From positions 15,122-79,121 of the forward strand of contig CAVJDT010000004.1 in assembly GCA_963648435.1 (NCBI GenBank): DNA of 64,000 bases, in the 5' to 3' direction. Position 1 is the stretch's first letter. Each line of letters opens with the position of its first letter. This document shows, piece by piece, positions 36,366 through 44,329 of this stretch. Source of the DNA: UMGS75 sp963648435. GTDB lineage: Bacteria > Bacillota_I > Bacilli_A > ML615J-28 > CAG-313. Under the pieces are notes generated by a model. The model saw nothing but the letters and a program-made list of their open reading frames with translations, searched no databases and was not told where the DNA came from. The translations under genes were made by a program, and so were the position numbers.

Positions 36366-37493
36366 GTGAAAAATAAAAGAACTTTTATTAATTATTTACT
36401 AATTTTTTCAATTGTAATTTTATATCTTTTGATCATTTTTTGTAGTTTTATCTTATACCGGAAAAACATTAGTTCTGTCCAAGACTATCAAGATTATAAA
36501 GGCAAATCTAGTCGAATCATTCTTTTTATTGGTGATGGTATGGGGGAAAATCACATTAAAGTTACTGAGAAATATTATGATAAAGAAATGTCATTTTCGA
36601 CCCTTGAAAATGGATATGTTTCAACATTCTCACAAGCAATTTTTTCACCTACTGATAGTGCCGCCGCCGCAACAGCCCTTGCAACTGGTAAAAAAGTAAC
36701 AAATGGCGAAATTGCCATGCACAAGAAAAAAAGGCTTGAAACAATTAGTGAATATGCAAAAACTCAAGGTTTAGGCGTAGGAATCGTCACAACTGATGTT
36801 CTATTTGGTGCAACCCCTGCTTCTTTTAGTGCTCATGCAAGTAACCGAAATAAAACTAATGATATTATTGAATCGCAACTAACAAGTGGCATTGACCTCT
36901 TTTTTGGATCTGGTCTTAGCACTTATCAAAGTTACCATGAAGCATTTCAAAAAGCTGGATATCAAATTTGTACTACTATTCAAGACTTAAATAATTCAAA
37001 TAATACAAATAATTTAATTCTTGGAACCTTTGATCATATCAGTAATAAAGCTGATAATGATACCATTAATCCCACTCTCCAAGTGTTAACAAGTTATGCA
37101 ATTGAATATTTAGAGCGAAATTTCCCAAACGGTTATTTCCTAATGGTTGAAAGTGCCCACATTGATAAAAAAAGTCACAACAACAATATTCTTAAGATGA
37201 TGGAATACCTTGATAACTTTAGTGACGCGGTAGAAATAGGTTTAAATCACTTTAATAATCAAGATAATTATACCTTAATAGTAACCGCCGACCATGAAAC
37301 TGGGGGTCTAAAATACACCGAAAATGTGAGTGAAATTAATGATTCACTATATCGTACCACTAGTCATACTTCTACTTATGTTAAGTATTTCATAAAATCA
37401 AGTGCTAACATAGAATTAGATAAAAAAATCGATAATACCGATATTTATAAATTAAATAAAGCCCTAATTACAAAAACCTCTAGTCAAAACTAG
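36366..37493 (+). CDS. Membrane-anchored alkaline phosphatase
   Basis: A 375-residue PhoA-superfamily enzyme. A strong N-terminal hydrophobic helix (about 9-30) anchors it, with the catalytic domain outside. Metal and catalytic motifs: FIGDGMG (D57), PTDSAAAATA with nucleophile S98, VESAHIDKKSH and TADHETGG. It starts at GTG 36366 after GAGGT. Likely scavenges phosphate from external esters. It is transcribed divergently from glyS and its stop lies inside its own terminator hairpin. Confidence 0.93.
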   Translation: MKNKRTFINYLLIFSIVILYLLIIFCSFILYRKNISSVQDYQDYKGKSSRIILFIGDGMGENHIKVTEKYYDKEMSFSTLENGYVSTFSQAIFSPTDSAAAATALATGKKVTNGEIAMHKKKRLETISEYAKTQGLGVGIVTTDVLFGATPASFSAHASNRNKTNDIIESQLTSGIDLFFGSGLSTYQSYHEAFQKAGYQICTTIQDLNNSNNTNNLILGTFDHISNKADNDTINPTLQVLTSYAIEYLERNFPNGYFLMVESAHIDKKSHNNNILKMMEYLDNFSDAVEIGLNHFNNQDNYTLIVTADHETGGLKYTENVSEINDSLYRTTSHTSTYVKYFIKSSANIELDKKIDNTDIYKLNKALITKTSSQN

Positions 37494-37503
37494 AGATTTT
37501 TAG
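37478..37503 (+). terminator. Terminator of the alkaline phosphatase gene
   Basis: CTCTAGT, loop CAAA, ACTAGAG, then ATTTTTAG; includes the TAG stop. Confidence 0.8.
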
Positions 37504-37605
37504 TATTTTGATTATATTATTTACTAGGCTTTTTCTGGATTTTTCATTTAAAATTATCTATGCTTTATAGGATAAATAGTATTTTGAATTTATAAGCAAC
37601 AAAAG

Positions 37606-37640
37606 AAAATATGATTAGTTATTTTTCCTAATCATATTTT
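37606..37640 (-). terminator. Terminator of yqfC-yqfD
   Basis: Minus strand AAAATATGATTAG and CTAATCATATTTT pair around a 9-base loop; the yqfD stop lies in the 5' arm. Confidence 0.7.
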
Positions 37641-38767
37641 TTAAATTCTCCTATATTTCTCAAATATTTAACTAAAAAAACAAATGAATAAGTATCATCA
37701 TATTCTACTTTTTTTATCAGTTCAATACTTTCAACATATTCTTTCGTTGAAATTTTAGAAAGATTAAAATCTAAATATATTTTACTTTTAGCATAAGATA
37801 AAGCATTTTTTTCATCATATGTAATTAATAATTTTACTTCCTCATACGTTTCAACTTTATTAAGTTTAATTAATTTAAACAAATTTAAAAGTTCAGTTTT
37901 TCTTTTATAGCCATCACTTAAATCATCATTTTTAGTCTTAATAATTCGGTTAAATAAGTTTAATTCATAATATTTTTGGATGTTGCTTGAATAGTCATAA
38001 ATATAATTTTCTTTTTTAACTGTATATTCCTTGTACTCCGCAACTTTTCCAAGTATTAATCCTTCTGCTCTTACTAGTTTAGTTAAATCACTAGGATTAA
38101 TTTTATAATTAACATTTCCGCTAATGAGCAAACTACCTTTTTTAACACTTTGACTAGTCATTACAACAACAGCACCTTTTTTGGCTTCAATTCCTTCAAT
38201 ATAAGCATCATACTTTGCGACAACATCACCTGGTACATTATCAATTTCTTTAGTTATGTTAGGTACTTCCTGAGTCGCAATTTCAATAATTAATTTTGCT
38301 CCTGTTTTTTTAATTCCAATATATGCATACTGTTGGTATGTAGTTCTAAGTATTCTTCCTAAATCATTTAAATTTATGTCTAATTGGTAAAATGGTCCTT
38401 TTTTAACCAAATGATTATTAATGGTTTGATAAACTTCATAATCGTAATAATCAAGATTATCAAAAGTAATTTCTCTTACATATTTATTAGAAATTAGCAA
38501 CATAACAAATATTAAAAATATGCTTATCGTTGTAGGTAAATGAATAACAAATAAACTTTTAATTAATTTTTGCTTTCGATCAATTATTTTAATATTTTCT
38601 ATTTGGTCCTTTAATAAAATTATTCCTTTTTTATTAGTTGTAAAGGTAACCAATTCTTCTTTTCTTGATACATTATGCATTTTAAATTTTTGAGTATCAA
38701 GAAAATTATCATAAGGCATTTCCACATAGTATCTAAGGTTTATTACTTTATTCCATTTTAATTTCAT
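37628..38767 (-). CDS. yqfD: Sporulation protein YqfD family
   Basis: A 379-residue membrane protein. The N-terminal part is cytoplasmic and basic, one transmembrane segment lies near residues 70-95 (LPTTISIFLIFVMLLIS), and a large C-terminal domain follows. The domain contains IGIKKTGAKLIIEIATQE, GDVVAKYDAYIEGIEAKKG and VKKGSLLISGNV, the pattern of YqfD/SpoIV-type proteins. In Bacillus it is transcribed by sigma-E with yqfC. I start at ATG 38767 (AGGTGA upstream), overlapping yqfC by 20 bases; an upstream GTG is less likely. Confidence 0.85.
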   Translation of the reverse strand: MKLKWNKVINLRYYVEMPYDNFLDTQKFKMHNVSRKEELVTFTTNKKGIILLKDQIENIKIIDRKQKLIKSLFVIHLPTTISIFLIFVMLLISNKYVREITFDNLDYYDYEVYQTINNHLVKKGPFYQLDINLNDLGRILRTTYQQYAYIGIKKTGAKLIIEIATQEVPNITKEIDNVPGDVVAKYDAYIEGIEAKKGAVVVMTSQSVKKGSLLISGNVNYKINPSDLTKLVRAEGLILGKVAEYKEYTVKKENYIYDYSSNIQKYYELNLFNRIIKTKNDDLSDGYKRKTELLNLFKLIKLNKVETYEEVKLLITYDEKNALSYAKSKIYLDFNLSKISTKEYVESIELIKKVEYDDTYSFVFLVKYLRNIGEFKKYD

Positions 38768-38969
38768 GAAGTTCACCTAATATTTCAATATTTACTTCAT
38801 CAACTTTTAAAATTTGCAAGTTTTTACCCTTTATATGGTAATTATCGATAACGATTAAATCATCTAAATAGGTTGTAATTTTATGATAATTGTTGATAAT
38901 TAGTTTATGGCAATCATCCACATATAGTTTTGTTTTGTAAATGTTAATCTTTTTCAATTTATTCACCAA
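38748..38969 (-). CDS. yqfC: Sporulation protein YqfC (YabP/YqfC family)
   Basis: A protein of about 70 residues with the short-beta-strand YabP/YqfC pattern: IINNYHKITTYLDDLIVIDNY, then IKGKNLQILKVDEVNIEILGEL. It is immediately upstream of and overlapping yqfD, as in Bacillus. The frame opens at TTG 38969, but GGTGA just before TTG 38957 makes that start at least as likely. CATATAAT with TTCTATT 14 bases before it suggests a sigma-E-like promoter. The Bacillus pair is expressed in the mother cell. Confidence 0.8.
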   Translation of the reverse strand: MVNKLKKINIYKTKLYVDDCHKLIINNYHKITTYLDDLIVIDNYHIKGKNLQILKVDEVNIEILGELHEIKME

Positions 38970-38972
38970 TAT

Positions 38973-39001
38973 ATTATATGAACAATTATCTTAAAATAGA
39001 A
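38973..39001 (-). promoter_or_regulatory. Sigma-E-like promoter of yqfC-yqfD
   Basis: Minus strand TTCTATT (39001-38995), 14 bases, CATATAAT (38980-38973). Compared with the known sigma-E pattern kmATATT-N14-CATACAmT: 5 of 7 at -35 and 7 of 8 at -10. TATAAT inside it could also serve sigma-A, though no -35 fits. Confidence 0.5.
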
Positions 39002-39022
39002 GAAAAAGGCGTATAAACGCCT
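39002..39022 (-). terminator. Terminator of the DUF4143 ATPase gene
   Basis: Minus strand AGGCGT, loop TTAT, ACGCCT, then UUUUUC; overlaps the TAG stop at 39021-39023. Confidence 0.8.
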
Positions 39023-40262
39023 AAATGTACTCAATTGGGCAAAGCCAACAATTACCTTTAATTGGTTGTAAAGTTTTTGTTAAACATAAAATAATGCCAT
39101 TACCAATATTATTTGAATATTTGTTAATTACGCTAAAATTCTTATCTGGACTACTTGGGCTAATTCCTTTTTTTATTTCAATTGGATATAATGTGTTACC
39201 ATCAGTATATATTAAATCAATTTCTTTTTGATCTTTATCATGGTAATAATACAAATGCATTTTAGGGTCTATACCATTATTAGAAAAATTCTTAATAATT
39301 TCACTTACTACATAGGTTTCAAAGATGGCACCAGAAAGAGCTCCAAATTCAAGGGTTTCCGCTGATTGATATTTAGCTAAATAACTGCATAGACCAGTAT
39401 CCATAAAATATAGTTTTGGCGATTTGGTAATGCGATTAGACACATTTGAATAATATGGTTGAAGCAGATAAATTATTCCTGAAGTCTCTAATATACTAAT
39501 CCAATTCTTAATTGTTTTTAAATCTACTCCAATTTCTTTTGAAATAACCGAATAATTCAATTCTTGTGCTGTTCTAACCACAATATATTGCATAAAATTA
39601 TAAAAGTCAATTGTTTTTTGAGCATTTATAAGTTGGCGAACATCTCTTTCTATATAAGTATTAAGATATGATGAAAAATATGCATTTCTTTTTGTGGCCC
39701 CAGTTATAATATCTGGCATACCTCCGTTAAAAATATAATTAAAAATCTGTTTTCTTTCAATTATCTTTGGACTTTTTTTCTTTTTTAAACTTTCAATTTG
39801 TGGTGAAAATATTTCACCATCATTTTTTTCAATTTCATCTAACGACATAGAATATAGATTCAACACACCAATTCGCCCTGCAAGAGACTCACTAACACCT
39901 TTCATTATTTCAAACTGTTGTGAGCCAGTTAACCAAAATAAAGGCCTAATAGGCAAGTTATTTTTAAGATTATTCATTTTTTCTTCATCAACAATAATTT
40001 TAATATAATTTAAAAGAATTGGTGCATATTGAATTTCATCAATTAAAAGCGGATATCCGTATTGTTCAAGAAAATATTTTGGATCAGATAATGCCAAGTT
40101 TCTCGCATCTAAATCATCTAATGTAACATACTTCATATTATCATTTTTTATCATTTGTAGTAGTGTTGATTTACCGACTTGTCTAGCACCTGAGACAACA
40201 ATTACTGGAAATTGGCTAGATAATTCCTTAATTGTTTTTTCAATTGTTCTATTTAAATACAT
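39021..40262 (-). CDS. ATP-binding protein of the AAA_14/DUF4143 family
   Basis: A 413-residue cytoplasmic ATPase. Walker A is GARQVGKST (25-33), Walker B-like YPLLIDEIQYAP, then a sensor WLTGSQQF. The C-terminal half is a DUF4143 domain with a nuclease-like DxxxxEIK region (KEIDLIYTDGNTLYPIEIKKG). Such genes are common, patchily distributed and of unknown role, sometimes suspected in toxin-antitoxin or defence functions. It has its own promoter (40294-40322) and terminator, so it is a one-gene insert between yqfC and the SGNH lipoprotein. Confidence 0.88.
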   Translation of the reverse strand: MYLNRTIEKTIKELSSQFPVIVVSGARQVGKSTLLQMIKNDNMKYVTLDDLDARNLALSDPKYFLEQYGYPLLIDEIQYAPILLNYIKIIVDEEKMNNLKNNLPIRPLFWLTGSQQFEIMKGVSESLAGRIGVLNLYSMSLDEIEKNDGEIFSPQIESLKKKKSPKIIERKQIFNYIFNGGMPDIITGATKRNAYFSSYLNTYIERDVRQLINAQKTIDFYNFMQYIVVRTAQELNYSVISKEIGVDLKTIKNWISILETSGIIYLLQPYYSNVSNRITKSPKLYFMDTGLCSYLAKYQSAETLEFGALSGAIFETYVVSEIIKNFSNNGIDPKMHLYYYHDKDQKEIDLIYTDGNTLYPIEIKKGISPSSPDKNFSVINKYSNNIGNGIILCLTKTLQPIKGNCWLCPIEYI

Positions 40263-40293
40263 TTAAATCCCGTCCTTTCTGGAATCATATTCC

Positions 40294-40322
40294 ATTTTAG
40301 TCGATTATGGAAGCTTTGTCAA
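40294..40322 (-). promoter_or_regulatory. Promoter of the DUF4143 ATPase gene
   Basis: Minus strand TTGACA (40322-40317), 17 bases, TAAAAT (40299-40294). Confidence 0.75.
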
Positions 40323-40332
40323 GTTTTTTACA

Positions 40333-42123
40333 TTATCCGAGCATTACTTCAATTATCTTATCAGCGATAAGTTTCATACCACTTCTATTAGGATGAACAC
40401 GGTCAATTAAATCATTTGTAAGATCAACACTAGTTAAATCAACTAATAAGGCATTATAATCATTAGCACATGATTTAATGGCATTTAAATAATCACTTTG
40501 TTCAGGATCTGAATAAAGAACTCCAGTTGGAAGTGAGCATAATACTATTTCCGCATTAGGACATAATGCTTTTAATTTTTTAAGCATTTTCATGTATTCA
40601 GTTGCAAATTTAGCACTAGTAACCCCAGACCCTATGTCATTAGTTCCCATAAAGATAATAATTACATCAGGTTTTTCCCCATTAATCACAAGTTCGGCTA
40701 GTCTTCCATCACTAGTTGATGCGGAGGAAGATCCATCAGATACAAGGCTACCAGAATAGGAGTTATTCATAAACATACTACCACCAAGTCGGTTAATTAC
40801 TTCCATCCACCATGTTTGATAATAATCATAAACATCTCCTGGTGCATAAGGGTAGTAATATCTAAACCATGATGGAACAATATTATAATATGTGGAAATA
40901 CTATCACCAATAATTGCTATTTTCTTCCCCGCATATTTATTAGTTCCACTAGTATAAGTTGCGGTTACAATGGTATCTTCAGTTATATTATATAATGAAT
41001 GGTCCCAACCATTAAAGGCTTTACCTTCATGAACCGGAGGAGTTGGCGGAATAATGTGATCGCCTTTTAAAATTTTTTGTTTATAAATTATGGTATCATC
41101 AGTATCCACAAAAGTTACTTCACAAAATTCTCTTTTGTTAGCTTCTTCAAGCGTCGCCATTTCAATACCATTTGAGGAAGAATGAACAATTCCTTTAATT
41201 ACAATTTCTGGATTTAGTTTATTAGTTCCTGTAATTATGGTATATCCTTCTTTCACCGCGATAATTGATGAATACTCGGTAACTAAAGCAATACTAGGAT
41301 CCTCACTACTCCAAAAATAACTCAACACGCCCTCTGGAGCGGATGACGGAATTACTGGATTAGTGGTAATAGCGTTAGGATATTCACTAGATTTTATTTT
41401 TTGTAATGAATCAAATTGATAAGTGTATTCCCCAAGTGATAAAACTTTTTCTGGTTCAATACTTGTAAAGCGAGCATATAGCCTAACTTTATGGTCAGTA
41501 TCACCATCAATTTCCGTATATCTAGTCATAGAAATATCTGATAAAAACCAGCCTTCAAAAATCATACCTTCCTTATTATATATAGGAAGAGTAGTTCCGG
41601 TTCCATAAACAAAGCTTTTTGGTTCTAATTCGATTTCTTCATAACCATCACAATAAGTAATGGAAAATGATGCATATTCATAATTTAATGAATAAGTTTC
41701 ATAATACATGTTATCACGTTTTTCAATATGTCTTTCCCAGTTATAATTTGCATATTTAACTGGAACCGTAGGTTCATCAACAACGTCAAAATAATTAACA
41801 ACACTTTCTTTTATTACCTTATCATCAATATAGTATTTAGTTACTTTTTTAGAAACGGTTTTAACAACCATTACAAATAAATCACTTTCCGTATTTTTAA
41901 TATCATCAAGTGAAGTACTCCAACTATAATTGTAACCTTCTTCTTGATTAGTTATGTTAGGATATTTCACGGAATCACCTTTTTTAATGGAAATTGTTTC
42001 AATAACATTTGCATTTTCATCAGCGAAAGTTATAGTATATTTAGAACCTTCTTCTTTTTTACCACAACCTGAAAATGTAATAACCATTATTAACATCATT
42101 AAGCAACAAATTATTTTTTTCAT
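40333..42123 (-). CDS. Exported lipoprotein with repeat/Ig-like region and SGNH hydrolase domain
   Basis: A 596-residue lipoprotein: signal peptide with lipobox FSGC and C20 as anchor. Middle parts include Listeria-Bacteroides-type repeats (FEGWFLSDISMTRYTEIDG, KAFNGWDHSLYNI) and a Big_2-like segment around WSSEDPSIALVTEYSS. From residue 399 an SGNH/GDSL esterase domain follows: GDS with S408, GTND (493-496) and D574/H577 in IDRVHPN. It probably deacylates or cleaves a cell-surface or gut glycan ester. It shares its repeat type with the 1836-residue lipoprotein at 49.5-55 kb. Confidence 0.88.
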   Translation of the reverse strand: MKKIICCLMMLIMVITFSGCGKKEEGSKYTITFADENANVIETISIKKGDSVKYPNITNQEEGYNYSWSTSLDDIKNTESDLFVMVVKTVSKKVTKYYIDDKVIKESVVNYFDVVDEPTVPVKYANYNWERHIEKRDNMYYETYSLNYEYASFSITYCDGYEEIELEPKSFVYGTGTTLPIYNKEGMIFEGWFLSDISMTRYTEIDGDTDHKVRLYARFTSIEPEKVLSLGEYTYQFDSLQKIKSSEYPNAITTNPVIPSSAPEGVLSYFWSSEDPSIALVTEYSSIIAVKEGYTIITGTNKLNPEIVIKGIVHSSSNGIEMATLEEANKREFCEVTFVDTDDTIIYKQKILKGDHIIPPTPPVHEGKAFNGWDHSLYNITEDTIVTATYTSGTNKYAGKKIAIIGDSISTYYNIVPSWFRYYYPYAPGDVYDYYQTWWMEVINRLGGSMFMNNSYSGSLVSDGSSSASTSDGRLAELVINGEKPDVIIIFMGTNDIGSGVTSAKFATEYMKMLKKLKALCPNAEIVLCSLPTGVLYSDPEQSDYLNAIKSCANDYNALLVDLTSVDLTNDLIDRVHPNRSGMKLIADKIIEVMLG

Positions 42124-42141
42124 AAATTCTCCTTTTTTATT

Positions 42142-42174
42142 AAAAACTCTAACCTATAGAATTATAAGTTAGAG
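42142..42174 (-). terminator. Terminator of rpsU
   Basis: Minus strand CTCTAACTTATA and TATAGGTTAGAG pair with one G-U around ATTC; UUUUU follows. Confidence 0.85.
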
Positions 42175-42199
42175 TAGTTTTTGATATAAGCAAAAAAAA

Positions 42200-42379
42200 T
42201 TAGTGACGATTACCTACTTTGCGAGCTGCACGTCTTTTTTCTTTACGTACATCGCTAGGTTTCATATAATGTTGACGCTTACGTGCTTCAACAAGGGTAC
42301 CTGATCTAGAAACGTCACGTTTAAATCTTTTTAAAGCTTCATCTAATGTGTCGTTTTCTCTAACGATAGTCTTTGGCAT
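42200..42379 (-). CDS. rpsU: Small ribosomal subunit protein bS21
   Basis: A 59-residue ribosomal protein. The translation begins MPKTIVRENDTLDEALKRFK and ends with the basic tail RKEKRRAARKVGNRH; the VSRSGTLVEARKRQHYMKPS core is typical of bS21. It acts in the 30S subunit near the anti-Shine-Dalgarno region. AGGAGGGACC precedes the ATG. A strong promoter (42418-42446) and terminator make it a single-gene unit. Confidence 0.97.
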   Translation of the reverse strand: MPKTIVRENDTLDEALKRFKRDVSRSGTLVEARKRQHYMKPSDVRKEKRRAARKVGNRH

Positions 42380-42417
42380 TGTCTTGGTCCCTCCTTTCGC
42401 ACCTTAAATTCATAAAT

Positions 42418-42446
42418 ATTATATCATTTTATACCTAAAATTGCAA
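42418..42446 (-). promoter_or_regulatory. Promoter of rpsU
   Basis: Minus strand TTGCAA (42446-42441), 17 bases ending in TGA, TATAAT (42423-42418). Extended -10. Confidence 0.85.
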
Positions 42447-42459
42447 TTTTAATGCTTGA

Positions 42460-43074
42460 TTATGAAAAAATTATCTGCTTTTTTGTCAAAACATCAAGAA
42501 GACCGGTAATGGCTCTTCCGCGATGACTAACCTTGTTCTTATCTGATTCCACAAGTTCTGCCATCGTTTTGTTAAAAGATGGTAAATAGAATAAACAATC
42601 ATAACCAAATCCCTTATCACCTGTTTCTTTAGTGGCAATAATACCATTAACATAACCAGTAGATGATACCATATTAACTCCATCAAAGTAAACAACCACA
42701 CAAGTAAAATGAGCTGAGCGTTCACTTACTTTTTCTAGTTCTTTAAGTAGTTTTTTTCTATTATCACTTGATGAAGCATTATGATTGTTAGTACTTGCAT
42801 AACGGGCTGATAAAACCCCAGGCATTCCGTTTAAAGCATCAACTTCAAGTCCTGAATCATCAGTAATGATTGGCATTTGATATTTTTCATAATAATATTT
42901 TGCCTTAATTATTGCATTATCTAAAAAAGTATTTCCATCTTCGATAGGTTCATCATACTTTTTTTCCATATCTTTTAAAGATAATAATTCAATATCAAGT
43001 TTTTTTTCCTCAAACATTGCTTTTACTTCTTGAATTTTATGAGCATTGCTCGTACTAAATAGTATTTTCATCAT
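42460..43074 (-). CDS. rdgB: XTP/dITP diphosphatase (HAM1/RdgB family)
   Basis: Removes non-canonical purine triphosphates (dITP, XTP) from the nucleotide pool. It is 204 residues with the family motifs FSTSNAHKIQEVK at the N-terminus, ITDDSGLEVDALNGMPGVLSARYA, GDKGFGYDCLFY and KNKVSHRGRA near the C-terminus. GGTGAT precedes the ATG. It lies directly downstream of gerM, as in Bacillus (gerM-rph-ysnA), with rph missing here. Confidence 0.95.
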   Translation of the reverse strand: MMKILFSTSNAHKIQEVKAMFEEKKLDIELLSLKDMEKKYDEPIEDGNTFLDNAIIKAKYYYEKYQMPIITDDSGLEVDALNGMPGVLSARYASTNNHNASSSDNRKKLLKELEKVSERSAHFTCVVVYFDGVNMVSSTGYVNGIIATKETGDKGFGYDCLFYLPSFNKTMAELVESDKNKVSHRGRAITGLLDVLTKKQIIFS

Positions 43075-43116
43075 ATCACCAATACTATTTTATCACAAAT
43101 TGATAAATTTTAAAGA

Positions 43117-43150
43117 ATAAAAACTTTAGAAAATTAAATTTCTAAAGTTT
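43117..43150 (-). terminator. Terminator between gerM and rdgB
   Basis: Minus strand AAACTTTAGAAA and TTTCTAAAGTTT around a short loop, followed by a U-rich tract. Confidence 0.7.
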
Positions 43151-43169
43151 AGAAAATAAATTAATCAAA

Positions 43170-44045
43170 TTATTCGGTTTTTTCCCCAATAAATGATTCT
43201 TTAAGCATCACCGCGTCACTTCCATTTATTAAAAGTCCACTAAGTTTAAAGTTTAATTTAATGGTTTCAAGAATTGTTTGTTTAATTTCATCATTAAAAC
43301 TTCCTCCATAACTTAAATTAATGACAAGTTCAGTATCCTTAACTTCATAAGTATAACCTTTGGCATTAACAAGTTCTGAAAGTTCTAAATCATTTTTAAG
43401 CATTTTCGCAATAACATAATCATAAAGATTTTTAGTATCATCAAAAAAGTAAGTAACAGGCTTAATCGTATCATTTTCATAATATACTACCGTTAAATAA
43501 CTAGACTCAAATAAATCTTTAGCCTCATATGTAAAGTTAGTTCCCATTTCTTTAGCAATTTTCCTAAAATAAAAATCACCAACTTCATCAATTTTTTTAT
43601 CATCAATTTTTACCACAACTTCTTTAATTTCACCGTTACAGTAATTCCAAGCAAGACATTCAACGGCACTTCTGCCATCAGATTTTATAAAGTCTTCACT
43701 AACGTTTAAGACTAAACTATTGTTTTCGACCACATGACTATATAGTACTGCACTTACATTAATAGGTGAAGTATACCCACTAGGTAAGCTTGAAACATTT
43801 TTAGTTAGTAAATCCCATTTTTGAGCAATTTCATCTTCTTCTAGTTTTTTAACACCAACTTTAATACCAACTAAACAGTTTTTATCATTTTTAACAAATA
43901 AAGTTTCATACACTAATTCTTCTGTAACACTATTTTCTATTTGTTGATCTTTTTTAAAGATTTTTTTATAAACATCCTTAGGAATTAATAATAAAACCAC
44001 CACAACAATAATCAAAATACTAATAATAATAATTTTTTTCTTCAT
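43170..44045 (-). CDS. gerM: GerM-like lipoprotein/membrane protein with two GerMN domains
   Basis: A 291-residue membrane-anchored protein. One N-terminal transmembrane helix (IIIISILIIVVVVLLLIP) precedes two copies of a GerMN-like domain. The first includes LPSGYTSPINVSAVLYS, SLVLNVSEDF and EVVVKIDDKKI; the second includes LVINLSYG and FKLSGLLINGSD. GerM in Bacillus is a sigma-E-dependent mother-cell protein for sporulation and germination. Adjacency to rdgB repeats the Bacillus order. ATG 44045 has GAGGAG upstream, and a near-consensus sigma-E promoter stands at 44065-44093. Confidence 0.75.
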   Translation of the reverse strand: MKKKIIIISILIIVVVVLLLIPKDVYKKIFKKDQQIENSVTEELVYETLFVKNDKNCLVGIKVGVKKLEEDEIAQKWDLLTKNVSSLPSGYTSPINVSAVLYSHVVENNSLVLNVSEDFIKSDGRSAVECLAWNYCNGEIKEVVVKIDDKKIDEVGDFYFRKIAKEMGTNFTYEAKDLFESSYLTVVYYENDTIKPVTYFFDDTKNLYDYVIAKMLKNDLELSELVNAKGYTYEVKDTELVINLSYGGSFNDEIKQTILETIKLNFKLSGLLINGSDAVMLKESFIGEKTE

Positions 44046-44064
44046 ATAATCTTCTCCTCGCATA

Positions 44065-44093
44065 ATTTTATGTGAAAATATAAAAAAATATTA
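44065..44093 (-). promoter_or_regulatory. Sigma-E-like promoter of gerM
   Basis: Minus strand TAATATT (44093-44087), exactly 14 bases, CATAAAAT (44072-44065). Known sigma-E pattern kmATATT-N14-CATACAmT: all seven -35 positions and seven of eight -10 positions match. No sigma-A -10 lies at the same place. Confidence 0.65.
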
Positions 44094-44131
44094 CACTTTA
44101 GAATATTTTAATGGTATTTCTTATTTAATTA

Positions 44132-44140
44132 TGATATAAT
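44132..44140 (+). promoter_or_regulatory. Extended -10 promoter of the CPBP protease gene
   Basis: TGA-TATAAT at 44132-44140; no good -35. It would leave a long AT-rich leader of about 180 bases before ATG 44330, in which I see no known riboswitch. Confidence 0.45.
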
Positions 44141-44329
44141 TAAACAAGAAGTATTATTACTATACTAGGTTTAAATTTACAAAAAAACTTTAGGACTACT
44201 TAAAGTGTATAAAAAATCAAACAATTTATAATCTATTAGCTAAAATAAAACTAGATCTAAAACCTAAAATTATTAATGAATCAAATATGAAATATTTATT
44301 TAAACTATATTTTACAAGGAGGCTTACAT

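Noticed and set aside
39021..40262. DUF4143 ATPase as part of the defence islet
   Set aside because: It has its own promoter and terminator and lies 5 kb away among core genes; such genes are widespread singletons.
44064..44329. Small RNA or riboswitch upstream of the CPBP protease gene
   Set aside because: The leader is long and AT-rich, but I found no stable stem set or known aptamer core.
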